Of a DNA stretch of 64,000 bases, positions 1-13,568 are shown piece by piece (within the stretch, counting starts at the first letter, position 1; each line of letters opens with the position of its first letter). The position numbers and the translations under genes are program-made. The notes under the pieces are model-generated. The model did not search any database. It was not told the DNA's origin and saw only the letters and a list, made by a program, of their open reading frames with translations. Source of the stretch: Serinus canaria. Taxonomy: Eukaryota > Chordata > Aves > Passeriformes > Fringillidae. The stretch covers positions 100,297,990 through 100,361,989 of the forward strand of contig NC_066315.1 in the NCBI RefSeq assembly GCF_022539315.1, in the 5' to 3' direction.

Positions 1-356
1 AACTCAGATTCCAAAATAGTAGGAGGTGTTATTCTACCCACAGTGTGACCCCTTCTACAACCTTATCATTATCATTGGAAATTATGGGCTTGCACAATTA
101 GAGAAAGATAAAAAGGAAAAATCAAAGGACAGAAAAAAACCAAGAAGACAACCTGCCTGTCCTTTTTGAAAACACCTTTTTCCTCAGTCCTTTCACACTT
201 CCTGTCAGAGTGACAGATTTTGGAGACAGAACACAAAATCAAGATGTGTTCAATTAAGCTCAGTTATAAATCACAGCTGAAGCGTGGTCTCAAGAATTCT
301 GCCCGCTCCTAAAACTACAGAGGTTGGCAGGGATCTTTGGGGTTTTTTACATCAAA

Positions 357-370
357 TATGTATGTATGTA
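357..370. repeat. (TATG)n short microsatellite
   Basis: A short run of alternating TATG units passes into TATATATA and then a CACACACA-like tract just downstream (about 371-388). It is simple-sequence DNA with no sign of being part of a gene. Confidence 0.7.
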
Positions 371-1295
371 TATATACACTCACACACATAGTTTCTCATT
401 TCTTTTTCTTCATGTATGGAAGGCCCACATTCACAACAGATGGAGAAAGCATCTGATTTAACTGAAGTAAGAGCAACTACAAAGTGTTGTCAAAGAAATG
501 CTGTAAACTGCCTAAAGGAACAAATATCAGTTTCTTCCACTAACTTTCCACTCATAAATTTAGGGGTTATTTCAAACAGGCAAATTGTTGCGCATTCATT
601 GACCAAAACATTTATCCAAACTGATTGTGCCTGTTTAGGACAGGTGTTTTTCCATATGCTATCTCATTTACCTCATGACCAAAGAAAAGGAAAAAAGAGA
701 ATACTCACATAAAATAAAAATAATTTTTTCATGCTCAAGAAAGCTTTTCTTTTTCTTTGTATTCATGTTTTTCCTACATCAGCACCTTTAGCTAAGAGGT
801 GGAAAGGAAAGATTATTCCTGCATCCACAGTGGTGAACAGATATTAGCACTGACTTCTAATGGCAGTATAAGCTGCTCTGGCAAGTTAATGAACCCCCCG
901 TGCCTTTACAAATCCAGCTTATAACAATTTTTCAAACCCAATTAATTTGCTTTGTAACCATGGAATTGCCCTGTGGGACCACAGAATAAAGCATTCTCAT
1001 TGTGAATGCTCTGATTCTGCAGCTTGTGTACGTGCTGGGGCAGCAGGGAGGCTGCTCCAGGCAGATGGCTTTACTTTCTCATGTGGATTAAAAAATAATA
1101 GAAAAAAACCTGCTCTCAGTCTCTCTTTCCCTTTTTTTCTTTAGTGAGGTATAACATATTCCCCTGCAGCCAGCAGATCTTTATCTCCAGTTTATCAGCA
1201 CAGATGAAAAGTGGGAAACAAGCAGTATTAGCACATTATTAGCCTTCACCCTTTCCCAGTTCCAGCTGTATCAATGTCCTGTCACAAGGACCATT

Positions 1296-1323
1296 AGCAG
1301 CAGCAGCAGCAGCCACACACACA
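1296..1323. repeat. Compound microsatellite (AGC)6 - (CA)5
   Basis: Six consecutive AGC units (1,296-1,313) run directly into five CA units (1,314-1,323). It is not in a supported reading frame, so this is not a coding polyserine or polyglutamine tract as far as I can see. Confidence 0.85.
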
Positions 1324-2734
1324 TGGGGTTTGTAGGCCCACACTGCACTGACTTCTGTTGCAGCATTTCCCCATACATCCCAGGAGCCTCCCAAACCTCA
1401 AATACGCCAGCCAGTATGCTTCACTCTGGAATTCTCATGGTACTGCCTGCGAGGGGTGACAGACCCCAAAATTTCTCATCAATAGGACATTAAAAAATAC
1501 TCCTGGAATCTTGGCTTGACAAAATGAAACATTGAAGCTCCACAGTGAAGGGGAGTCCCCTGCCAGTTTTGTGAAGGTGCCCAAGTTTTCTGGAGCTGCC
1601 AGAGGTTGGTTAAGGAGTCTGCCTTGGGAAGCTTCAGATCACCCACAACAAGCCAGGAGGAAGCAGGTATATGGGAACAAATTCCTCATTAAAACACTGA
1701 AGGTGCTCACCCCTGGAAACAGGAGCTCTGGCTTCTCTAAACCTCTTTGGTTTCCTATCATCAGTCAGGTCAGGAAGCCAGAAGGTCAAGTTGTCAAGAA
1801 GGAACTCAACAGCCCACCAGGACCTGACAGTCGGATCATCTCATTTCAGTGAATAAATACTCCACAAGGATGAATCACGCAATCAAACAAAAAAACTAAG
1901 ACGTTTTATTGAGTCAGAAACAATTGCCTCATTTGATCCTAGAAGAAAAAGCAAACAAATGAACGTGTTTTTAAGAATAGGTTGTTATTAGTGGTTTTCT
2001 TGGGTTGCTGTGGCCTCTGATGGCTGCAATCCCCCACTGAGGCAACCAGATTTTCTCATTCCCTAAACATGTAGACAAACCAGTCCCTCGAGCCCCTTAT
2101 CCTTTTAGGGTATGGGATTAAAACCACATCAAACCACTAAGTAAGAAATTCTTTTCAAGACAGACCATTCCCAGTCTCTTCTTTTCTTGTAACTCTCACA
2201 GACTTCTTCTGCTCTCTGAGTCCTGGGAATTCACCTCTTCCTTATTGGATAACTAGAAAACGTGGGAGGAGAGCTGCTAAACTTTTCCCCTTTTCCTCTA
2301 ACCAATGCCTCTTTCCTTCACTTTTCATGCTAGCTGAGGTCCTCAGCTGGTTAACTAGGTCTCCCTAAGGTATGCAATTCCCACAAAAGTTCTGGACCTC
2401 TATTGCATCCTTTTGCCAAAACACACCACAAGAAGGTACAAAATAAAGGCAAAGACATCCAAGGAGCAAACCATGAAGAGCAGTCTGAGTAAATTAAGAC
2501 TCAAACTTCATGTATGAAATTAGACAACCAGACCCGGACTAAAATCACTTCCAAATCACCTCCAGATTTTGACAGAAGAAAGAAAAATCAGTGAAGTCAG
2601 AACACAAATCACCCAGATGTGACCAATGAAGTTGTACTGATGGAAGAATGAACTGTAGTAAATCTGGAATCAGTCAAGAGACAGATGAAAAGGAGAAGGC
2701 CTCAGCCACAAGATCCCCCTGTATTAAAAGTTGC

Positions 2735-5090
2735 CCAGGATATTCTAATAATCATGGGAGACTTTGGTTACTCCCATGCAAACCAGAAAACTGAGACAGT
2801 GTGTTGTGAGGCAAAGAGCTAATTGATTTGTTTATTTTTCATGAGGCATAAATGACTGCCTCATGGAGCAATCAGTCAGAGACCTTTCAGAACGAGGAGT
2901 ACTTTTTTACCTAATTTCAAACAATCCTCAGGAGTCAGCTCAAAATTTGTCATAAAGGATCTCTACCATTGCTAGTCATCATAACATTCAAGTTCAAGAT
3001 CCTTGTAGAAACAAGGGAGGGAAGAGGGAAAACCCACTCCACTATCACTTAAGAATCTGAAGTTTCTTAACTGTTAAGTTTCTAAGTATAGAAGTGGGAG
3101 AGTAAAAGGAAAATGAGCTAAGTTGCTAGAAGGGTAATTTCCCTGAAGTCAACCAGCAGACTATCTAAAAATTTTTACTAGGCTTTTAGTGCAAACATGT
3201 ACCACCTCTTCAAAAACATTGTGTACAAGACCATAACAATCTAGTGTTGTTAAATGCCAGACTAGAGGAGGCTCTTAAAAGCAGAAAGATACTACTCAGA
3301 ATTGGAGGTCATGTCCAAGGGAAAAAAAAAAAAACAAAAATAGTACAAAAGTTTATATATTAAATGCAAAAACATAATGAAACACAAAAATATTTTGAAG
3401 TACAACTTGCTACAGGCATCCCAATTAATCACAAAGTCTTGCAAACGCAGCCAGAGTTTGTGTGACTAATAAATAACAGAGGTGTAAAAGAAAAGTTCAA
3501 GGCTGCATCAGAAAAGCTAATTGAATTATCTGAGTTGTTTATAAGGGAAAAGCTCAGACAGGTTTTATGTGTGAAGCAAGTCTGAAATCTCTAAGTGAAG
3601 TGGCAGTGGCAGGGGATTAGAGCAGGTCAATAAAACAGTAGCAAATCTCTAAGACCAGATGCCATTCACCCAGCAGCCCTAGAGAAACTAATATACAAAA
3701 TCCCAAGTATGTGATTTATCACCACAATGGCTTCAAAGGGCTCCCAGCCCAGAAGAAAGGGAAGGCTGCACAGATGACAAAACTTATAAACAGGTCTCAG
3801 GAGCAAGGAAATACAGGATACTACAGACCATTAGTTAGGTTTCTGTGTCAGGCAGATTGGTTGGAACTTTAATACTAGGTATATCCATTAATACCTCACA
3901 GAAGAGAAGAAATTGGTTTTTTATAGAGGGCTGTCTAGATGTATTCCTAGATGCATTGCAGTTCTTTGAGAACAACAATAAATATGTGAATGAAATGATT
4001 CATTTAATTTATTATATTTTTATTCCCAAAAAGTCTTTGATATTTTAGGAGAAGTGTAAAGAAGCTAAGTTGTCATAGAAAAGGAGAAATAGATTAAATC
4101 TGGAGAGAATCTAATTAGTAACATTAAAAAAAAAAAAAAAAAAAAAAAGGAAAGCTGAAATAAACAGCCACTCTCAAGGAGAAGGATTTGCTCTGTGATC
4201 TCTACTTCTCAACCTACCCAAAACAGATCTTTAGCAGAGGCCAAAGAGTTAGTAAAGGTTATTCATAATACAAAATTTCTCAGCATCTTATAAATTAAAA
4301 CTCACTGCAGAAAATTACCAAAAGATTTCTGAATGAATGATCAATAAGATGTTAGATAGTTATACACATCATAAATGATAAGTAAAACATACCAGTAATA
4401 TTAACTTTAACTACACAAGCAGAATAATGGGCTAATTATCATTTAAGAAGGATCTAGAAAAAGAAATTTGAAATGTTTAACAATGGTATGTTTTGAAGAA
4501 TATTGGAGGCTACCAAACTTACAGGAAAGTAATAGAGAAATTAGAAATATAAGACATCTCCATCAATGTCTTTATAGTGGTACAAATTTGTGATGGGTAT
4601 GTGGCTTGATTGATGAGGACAGAGCTTGTCACTGAAAGGAGATATATTAAAGTAGAAGAGATACAAAAAACCCCATAAGAATACAAGGAAGTGCAGAATA
4701 ATTTCTCCACAAGGGAAAAAATTAAGCCTGGAAAAGAGACAGCAAGAGGCAGATATGAAAAATCTGCAATTTCTGATGAGGACGGAGAATGTGAATAAAG
4801 AAATGTTAAAACAACAGAGCAAGTCAAGCAACAGAGTTAACACAAACTGCTAAAGTCCTTTTTAACACAGCAGATGACAAAATTGTGTCTCTCCTTGATG
4901 TGTAGTATTATGGGAACTAAAAGCAAAAGGATCCCAAGAACAATCAGATCAACATACAGAGAATTCCATAAAAGATACTTAAACAAGAAAGGAGCCTCAA
5001 GAAGAAGGTACTGGCCCAGAGGGATGAGAAAGATTGAGAACAAGTCAAAAGGGAACCATGCAAGTCCAAACATATTTTTCATCAACTGTC
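2735..5090 (+). mobile_element. Ancient, decayed CR1 LINE ORF2 (endonuclease plus reverse transcriptase remnants)
   Basis: CR1 elements are non-LTR retroposons whose ORF2 encodes an apurinic endonuclease followed by a reverse transcriptase. Blocks of that protein are visible in order on the plus strand but in different frames. At 2,742-2,783 the translation ILIIMGDFGYSHAN resembles the endonuclease GDF-N-P-D block. Near 2,970 the bases resemble the SDHE-FKIL block. At 3,652-3,690 RPDAIHPAALEKL matches the region before the reverse-transcriptase core. At 3,807-3,836 GNTGYYRPLV matches the NYRPVSL signature. Weaker similarity continues past a 23-A run (4,126-4,148) to about 5,090. Stops and frameshifts are frequent, so the copy is dead and old. 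No CR1 3' tail was seen, so the downstream limit is uncertain; the core 2,742-3,900 is secure. Confidence 0.75.
4126..4148. repeat. Poly(A) tract, 23 A
   Basis: An uninterrupted run of A inside the decayed CR1 region. CR1 elements do not end in poly(A), so this is either a local expansion or the trace of something inserted. No target duplication could be recognised around it. Confidence 0.85.
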
Positions 5091-5288
5091 TCTTCAATTC
5101 TCACATTTGCTTGATAACAGGTCATTGCTTAGGCCACAAATAGCAGGCACTGGGAAAAAACCAAGACTGTCCTAGGCCAAATATAAAGTTACAAGTGCTC
5201 TTATGAATTGTGTAAATGTTAATTCTCCAAGTATTACATAATTCCACTTTCAGGTAAGGAAGGAGAATGACTTAAAAACAAACAATCA

Positions 5289-5298
5289 CCCCCCCCCC
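5289..5298. repeat. Poly(C) tract, 10 C
   Basis: A homopolymer run of ten C (G on the other strand). Simple-sequence DNA. Confidence 0.8.
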
Positions 5299-8200
5299 TT
5301 TCAAACCAGCTGCTCTGTAAATTATCAGATAACTTATTCTGCATCTCCTTTTTACAGCTTAACAAATGGAGGTTCCAAAACTAGTCAACAGTACTAGTGG
5401 TTTCTCATTGGAATGCATTGCTTTGCACACACTAAATTTTCAAAGAATTGCTACAGAAAAGGTTGAAGTAATACTACAGACAGTGCTTTGACACTGGTTT
5501 AGTGGTGAAGTGAATACCAATGTGGAAAATGCCAGCCATAAGTTATCATTTAACCATCATCTCTTCAGGCTAAATTATGAACACAGCAAAGGCTCACAGT
5601 CAGTTACAGCAGATTGGTGTTTACTGACACCACAAATGGTATCAACTTTTCAACAACTTGACACCAGAGCAACATACTGTAAAAAACAAACCCAATTCAT
5701 TTTAATCAGCAACAACAATGACTTGTTGAAGAGGCAGAATTTCTGCTGGTTGAGGTGCAGGGCATCTTGACTTGGAATTAAGGGCTAACAGGTCACAGCA
5801 TCTATAATTCTGCCAGCCCCAAAAGACAGCAACAGTGGTTTCTACAGTCCTAGTGTGAAACCTAATTTGTATTTGCAGTATCTTTCAGAGCCATTGGAAA
5901 GGCACAATCTAAATGCAAATTAATCTGATAGTACAAGCTGGTCTGTTCCAGAGCATTATCTATGTAAACAGCTGAATTTTTCATAGGGATTTGAAGTTGC
6001 TTGTGAAGATTAAAATCTCTGAAAATGAACAGACCCCACCAGAGATAAATCTTGCTAAGGGAAAATTTGCAGCCGCCTTTTTGGAAGCATTCCTAAGGGA
6101 GTATGTCATGCAGTAGGAAATTTATTCTGGATAATGCTATAAAACTGCTCACCTTAATTCATATGCCAAATCCTGCTCTATTGAATAACAATTTATTGTG
6201 TACTCCAGCATCTGCCAGAAAGTGCTGAATGAAAGCAACAGCTGTGTCTGTTATTGGGCAGAAACTACAATATTATTGAGGCATTTATTCCATGTATGAA
6301 AGTATTCCCTCAAACTTTTTTTAGTAACTATCTGGACACCTGTTTGTGGGGGGCAGTTTTGGGTATTCTGCAAGGGCTATACCTGGCCACAGGCACACTT
6401 TCTATGCAGGCAAAAAATTTGGGAGCAAACCAAAATGCTTGCTCAGAACATTTTTTTCTGGAACTGTGACAGGACCACGTACTGGAGGACATCTAGAGAG
6501 CCAATATGTTGTTAATGGCCTCTTTGGCAGTTCAACACATGGCTGAGCACACCAGCTGGGCTGTCCTCAGCTTTCCTGTAGAGCACATGTAAAGCAGCAG
6601 CAGTTAGACCTGGAGTTTACTGCTTTTGAGGTCATTCTCAAAACTGTGCAGGGTGGGGTACATTCCCTGTGGATGCTGTGGGTATAAACCCAAGAGCAGT
6701 AACTACTCTCACTTAGTAAACCAAGTGGTACCCTAGCTTTTTAGGGAGAAAAATTCCTCCTCTGTAAAATTCAGTTCTGACTAGCAGCAAAATGCCAAGA
6801 GAAAAATCAAAACCCTGAAAAATTTTCAGATGCTTATCTGCCAGAAAAATGTCAGGCAAATCTCAAATGAATCAGTTCAGGCCGGCAATAAGAGACCACA
6901 GAAATTCAAATTACACCAGAAGTAGAACATCTAAGAAATGTATTTTACTTTTCAGATAATTCATTGCCCAGTTTAAATGTTAGCCTAAAAAGTCAGCTGT
7001 TACATTTGCATTTGCTCAGCTCCACTGATCACATACACCCCAAGCTGCATAAACAGTAGGCTGAACAGCTAGAAGTAACTTCAGTTAATACATTTTAAAG
7101 AAAAAGTTGGAAGAAAATTGTGGTTTAGTAAAAGAGACAAAGCATTCATGTCAGCATTTAGATCTGAAAGCACTAAATTTTAGTCCTGAATAGAGCAGGA
7201 ATAGATTAAGTCACCCTGGGCATAGGTTATCTTGTTTGTCAAAAAAGACACTTTTATTTTCAAGCAAAAACCAAGGTGATGTGATCATAGGGTCTGGGCT
7301 TTGCAACAATTGCCAGCATAAGAATTCAGCTTTGATGAAAGAAGAAATCAAACACACCACCAAGAAGAATTCTAAGAGCTCGTTACACATCCCTGACTAG
7401 CCCTTTTGAACATTCCTTGTGTTTGGCAAAACAGGGAAGAGCTCCAAGCAAAGGAATGGTACAAAGATGTGCTCAATCCACAACAACAGGAGACCAGAAG
7501 TGTGGTGAGGAGATGATGCAGCCCTTGGGGCTGGTCCCTCTCCTCTCATGCTGCCCCTGACCTGCAGCACCCCTCCTGTGGCTGCAGCAGCTGGTGGCTC
7601 AGATGTCCTGCAGGCACCAATGCCCTGCATTGCACATCATACAGGCCTAACCAGAGGAAAATAAGTAATCCTGCTTTAAAGGAGTGGTGTCACTCAAGAG
7701 AATGGCCCACGCTGGTGGAGGGCTCCAAGACTGCAACTTTGGCCTTGAAGGCTTTTGGACTTCAAGACCTCCCTCTTCCCTTCACCTCAGAAACAGAAAA
7801 TCGGGATTATTTCCACTTGTTTGTGCATCACACTCTGTAATTCTCTTATGTGCATTCACAGGAAATGAGTGTGCTCAACAAGTAAAAATACTACCATGCA
7901 AAACAAACTCCACTATAGCATGTAGGGTTATAACAATCTCAGCTCCTTGGAGTTTTCTAGACTTTATTCCTGAAAGCAGCCTCAACTAATCTCAGAGCTG
8001 ACCTGGCTTCAAACAGGAGGCTGGATTTGAGGCCAATTTAATTATCATGTGACCTTCAGGTTAACTGCAGACAGTTTCTCTCATTAGTTTTACTGATCTG
8101 CAAAAACTTCCACCAGGCTACCTTCAGGGTTGTTTTGTTAATGAAGGAGATTTTGCCAAGTAAGGCTGCCAATTCAGCATTGTTCAGCTCTTTTCAAAGA

Positions 8201-9975
8201 TAACTCTCGCAGCCAAACCCCTGAAATCTACACAAATTGTGTAGCATTATCCAGGCTTCTTTGGGGGAATGTTACCAGGACCAATTAAAGGCTACAAAAT
8301 ATGGGAAGAGATTCCCTGTAGCCCAAGTGATTCTTTTGAAGGATTTTATTGAAACCAGGGTTTTAATTGTCTTCTCAAGTGTTTGCAATGCCATTTTGCA
8401 GGCTTTTGTTCTTCTTCCTCTTCCCCACCCTCCAGCAGAGAAAAATGAGCAATGAAGAATTTCTAGTTTGCATACTGAGTTTCTCATAAGCTTTCCATTA
8501 TGTTTTCAGCTCAGAACTCAGAATTCAAGGCTCATTCTTTGGGGATGAAGCTGGATATATTCAAAGCCTGCAGTCACTTGGAATACTTTCAGCACAGACA
8601 TAGTGAGAATCCCAGTTATCCATCCCGTAATCACATGTACATTCCCAACACTTACACATCTGAATCAACATCTCCATCCATTTTTTTCCACAATATTGTG
8701 AAAGGTTAAACTCTGTTTTGCTGTTTGTGTGATCTATGTCAATGACCAACTAATTGGTCACAGAAAGACCAGAATGGCTGAGATTACTGATACATAAACA
8801 AAAAGGAGAATCATGCAGGAAACAAAAAGTGTGGCATAGATAAAAAGCTTTGTGCTTTTACAAATTTCCATCAAACAGAACTGTAAAGACTTTCAAGAGA
8901 ATTGAGAAGAACACAGCAACAGTTAACAAAAATAAGTAGCAATTACAATTTTACAGTAGATGCTGCATGACACTACATGAAGTGAAATTCATGAAGATGA
9001 TCTTTTTGAAAACAAAGAATCATAATAAACAGGATAAATAACACTTCTATGTAATCAGAAAGAGTAAATTCAAAATGTTGGAGAGAACATTTCAGCCAAC
9101 AACTCAGTTTTTTGGGCTGTGAACCCCCACTAGTTGTTACAAACTTGGAAGTTCTGCCGACACAAGATGGATTAATCATTTGCTGCTGACTACACTTTTT
9201 GTGCAAATTTTCTTTCAGGAAAAAAGATGCCTCAGCATCACTAGTTATACACAGTGTAGGGACATCAAACCAGGTGAAAACAGCTGGTGAAAGATGCTAA
9301 TCATAGTTTCCTGGTCTGCATTGGCATCAATGAACAAGCTATGTGAAAAACTGGGTGAAGTCCCAACATGGAAGGGCTTTATCATGCATAAAAGCAAGTG
9401 AAAAGAAACAACACACTGCCAAGCATTTCCACAACACAGCTTTAACAAAATAGTTTTAGTTCCCAGACTCATTTATGGTCAAATTTCCTTCTACTGGGGA
9501 TCAGGGTACAAGGACAAGTAATCTGGGTGATCCTGATATGGATCGAGATTTTGGCTAAAGCAAAACAAGGACTTGGGTTAGGTGTGCACCTGCACTCCAA
9601 GGTCTCACCAGTTCAACCAACAAAACAAGACATGAAATTAAGATCTCTTCATATTTTAATTAATCTGATGATTTGGACATTTTCTCCTGTGGTTGTAGAC
9701 TGGCCAGAGCTGCTTGTGAGAGACATTCCAACTGTTTCAGGCTGCCTAACTTGTTTGTGGAATTGATGATTTCTATGCATTCAAAAGAAAACAAAGAAAC
9801 CTACACAGAATCTGTCCTGCTGATGTGAGTCTCAAGGAACATTTCATAAAAGGAAATGTATCACTTTTAGTAGTTTGTGGGTTTGCTATGAGTATGTTGC
9901 TATTCTGCCATTATCTCCTCTATAATTTCCTGCTGTTCACCACCAAACCTGAGATGTTGCAAACTATGAGAAGTA

Positions 9976-10023
9976 ACCAAAAAAAAACCAAAAAAAAAAA
10001 CCACCCCCAAAACACCAAAAACC
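9976..10023. repeat. A/C-rich low-complexity tract
   Basis: Runs of A interrupted by CC and CCACCCCC. Only A and C appear across nearly 50 bases. No element boundary is visible. Confidence 0.75.
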
Positions 10024-13000
10024 ATCTCTGATGGCTCCTTAATATTCTTAGGTTTTCAAAACTGAATTCCGAACATAATTTAAATTTGTTCTCTGAATGT
10101 GTCCAGATCTTGAATCTCTTTGCTCTTCATAGAGTCTGTCTAAGCTTTCAGTGACTTTTTATTGCCTCTTTCTGAAGTCTGTCAGGACTCTATTAACCAT
10201 GTAGCATTTTCAAAGCACTTGCATGTCAGTGGGCCAAGCCCCAAAGTTTTTGCTGCTCTTCCTTGTCCAAAATATGCTGTCTTATAACAGATCTTTGCTC
10301 AAACAGGGACAAAGTGGGACCTGCAAATTCAGCCCACAGAGCAGCCCCTCTGCTCTGACTGTATGGACAGCACAGCTGTCAATCTTTCAAATCTGTGTTC
10401 TGAGATATGCAGCTCCCGGGGTACATATCTCAACACTTCAGTCCATTTTCCTAGATGAGATGGGAAAGTCTGGGAGATAACATTACTTGAAAAATGCGTA
10501 AAATTATTCCTTCACCCAAAGAATTTACTTGAACTGATAACGAGATGTTTTCTTTGTACACAGTTGCAGTATTATGCTTTTGCAATGCAGTAATCTCAGT
10601 TTTAGAGTGCTCTTGGAGCAACAGCAGCCCAGCTTCAGACCTGTAATTGTTTATCCTTACTGGAATACCATTTGTCAATTCACCTCCATTATCAGACACA
10701 TCTTTACTTTGCTTTCCTTGACAAATCAAACATGTTTAATTCCCAGGCACAAGAAGGATATCCTAATGTTTCTCTTGTGCAGAGCACAGCTTGTAATGTT
10801 ACCACATCTCAAGAATGTCATAAACATGGAATCTCTCTCAAACCATGGAGCAGAGTCGAGCCAAGATCAGAGCTGCAGCAGCAGCCAATTCTGTGTGCTC
10901 CACTTTGCAACAGCTCAACATATTTACTCTGGTAAATCTCTAATTCAAGAGTTTACTAAATGAAAATTTTGTTCCAGCACAGATATTAATAATCTTTTAA
11001 ATAACCTTGTATTGCAAGGAAGTTTAATTAACACAGTCTTTTTTTCAAACCACCCCTCCAATTTAAACACTGTGTTAAATATCTTCACTTTTGTTATTCT
11101 ATTATTGAATGAAGGAAAGATACCTGATTTCCTGGTAATTAGAAAGACAGTGAGATTTTAATGTACCTTGTAATACAGTACTGTTGTGTATCATTTTTTA
11201 AGTCCCATGAGATTTTCCATAGATAAGAAGGACTGTTTAAAAAAAGAATGTAAGCTAAGATTTTAATCAAAGCTGAGTGATACTGAAATTCTGTTGAATG
11301 ACCCTCTCTGTTTATACTTTCAGCAGATGAAAACACTCAGATGAAAAGTGTAAAGTGACATCTGAGTTGTGTATTTTTTGTCCACTTATCAGTGAAGCAG
11401 ATATATAATGTTTCTAACCGATGAGCAAAGTAAACACATTTTTTGATACCTGATGAAAATTCACAACATTGAAAAACCTATTTACTGATTATTATACTTG
11501 CCTTTGCTAAGTTACTGCTAATTTGTTGGGAAGCTCCATTTCTGCTCTCTATGTTGCTCCAGGACAGAGATCAGGACTGGGGGCAGAGGTGGGAGAGAAA
11601 TGGGAATTAGGCTTCTAAGCCTAACAGAGACATCCTTCCCCAGAAGGACAGATCAACAGCAGGGCTTATTTTAGACATTTTGAATCAAATGCTTGGACAA
11701 TCTCACTTCCCACCAATGACAGTAGAAACCACAATTACCCTTCCTGGGCTGAAGCTCTGTCTTCTGTAAGGATCCATCAGGTCCCAAGCCTAAGTCTGGG
11801 ACCAACATTTCTACTGAACTTAGCATTAAAATACTTTGACATTTTCCAACTACATAAGAGAAGAGTGCCTGATTTTAATATCATATTAATCCATGGAAAT
11901 CTTGGCAGTGTCTTCAATACAAGGAGGAAGGTACATATATCAGAGAGTGACAATAAAACTTCAATTAGCTGAAGATCTCAAAAGAAAAAAGTACAGAGGC
12001 AAAGGTATATTTAAGCTACAATACCTGTAAGGGCTTTATTAACAAAACCTTAAAGAAAATGTCTGCAATTTTACTGCAATTTCCTTTTTCTCCAACACTC
12101 ATTTCCAAACCTTTTGAAATACGCTGTGTTCAATTAAATTCTTTACCATCTTGCTCCTTAAAATTAACTAAGATGGAATTTTCACTGTTTATGCCTGGCC
12201 CTACTTTTAATTATCCTCACTTAGAATATTAGACACCATGCTGATTTCTGTCTAAAGGAAATGACCTAGGATCATGGGAAGCATATGAAGTTCATTTTAA
12301 GATGAAACAATAACTTATATTAGAGGATGTAAAAGGTCTTAACCTCCCGTCCTTCAACATACTGCAGCAAAAAGCTCCTGGGTTTTTTAATTAAAAATAA
12401 AAGACATCTGCAATGTATTTTCCCCCGAATTCACTTAATAGTCTTTAAAACAAGAGTCTCTAAATGGCAGTTCTTGAGCATACATGTAAGAAGCATCACC
12501 AACTCAGCTGCCTGGCTTTGAGGATTATTTGGAGCATGAGGTTTCTGACTGCAACCCCTGGATTGCAGGCATTCAACATGCAACTGGAGCACAATATTAT
12601 TTATTTTAAAAATAAAACACTATCAGTGTCACTCACACAGTCAAAGTTCCCTAGTACAAAGCCTTCCCAGAGCTTCATCTCACTTGAAATTCACTGCTAA
12701 AAATGTCTGGCAGTTCACTGAAGCACAGCTAGAGATTTACTTAGCAGCTGCTGGTTCACAGAAATACGGTACCTGCCTCTTAAAACACAGAAATAAATGG
12801 ATGCTCCAGGAAATAAAGGCTGACTCACATATTAATCTTGTCCAGTCATTATAGTCTAACAAAAAGCCGAGTTAATTAGGCTTTCCTTTAAGTGCATTCT
12901 TTCTGGAATTTACACAATGTTAACTCAGTAAACTTGCAAGAGCTGATCCTGACACTGCTATAAACCTTCCTAAAATAACAAAATTAATTTTAAAGGCAGA

Positions 13001-13545
13001 CAGTATTATGCCTTTGAATTATCAGGCCAGGAAGTTATAACACAGATGATTATTTTAGGCAGATTAGTCAGCCTAAAGCTAAGGGAGTGAACCTCTACCT
13101 TGCAAACAGCATTGGTCTCCACTGAGAAAACCTGCTGCCAGCTTTGCAGTGAGGAAATCTGAAGCAAGTTATTATTGGAAGCACCCACCATAAAAAGACT
13201 TCAACAATAACAGATTTCCAACAACATAAACCTGAAGAGTTTAACATTGGCACCTTTATTTGGCCTTGCAAACATCTAACTAGACAGCACAGAATCAAGT
13301 TATCACATGGGCTGCTGTGGGAAGTCTACCATTAAGAGTAAGGAGAAGAAAAATTCCCACATCTCAACAGCCAGAATTCCTGGCCCCATATCCCCTATTT
13401 CCTTAATCTTTCTAATCTGGATCCCCCATTTCAGACTTCTGTTCCTCATCTTTGTTATGCTCTCATCTTCTTACCATATCTCCACACTCCCCAACCCAAG
13501 GCAGGTAATTGCTAGTTCATAGAAATGTGGAACCTTGCTCTAAAA

Positions 13546-13568
13546 AAAATAAAATAAAATAAAATAAA
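13546..13568. repeat. (AAAAT)n microsatellite
   Basis: An A8 run continues into about four AAAAT units. Simple-sequence DNA. Confidence 0.85.

Larger units (their letters stand above)
1..2700. other. Unique AT-rich sequence, no gene recognised
   Basis: Apart from two small microsatellites I see nothing nameable here. Short open frames exist (for example 1,532-1,852 plus, 106 codons), but none has a domain, a signal peptide or a clear splice-bounded structure. The last few hundred bases (about 2,500-2,740) may already be the eroded upstream part of the CR1 copy that becomes recognisable at 2,742. Confidence 0.6.
5091..13545. other. Unique AT-rich sequence with low-complexity patches
   Basis: No gene, LTR or CR1 tail recognised. 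It contains a C10 run (5,289-5,298), a C/A-rich low-complexity patch (about 9,976-10,023) and a GC-richer patch (about 7,500-7,640) with an uninformative 77-codon minus-strand frame. The segments 5,930-6,250 and 8,020-8,110 have long stretches of balanced, non-repetitive AT-rich sequence of the kind seen in vertebrate conserved noncoding elements, but that is only an impression. Confidence 0.5.

Noticed and set aside
4519..5143. Several overlapping minus and plus frames of 86-102 codons
   Set aside because: They overlap one another within the decayed CR1 region and have no LINE motifs in frame; chance frames in eroded DNA.
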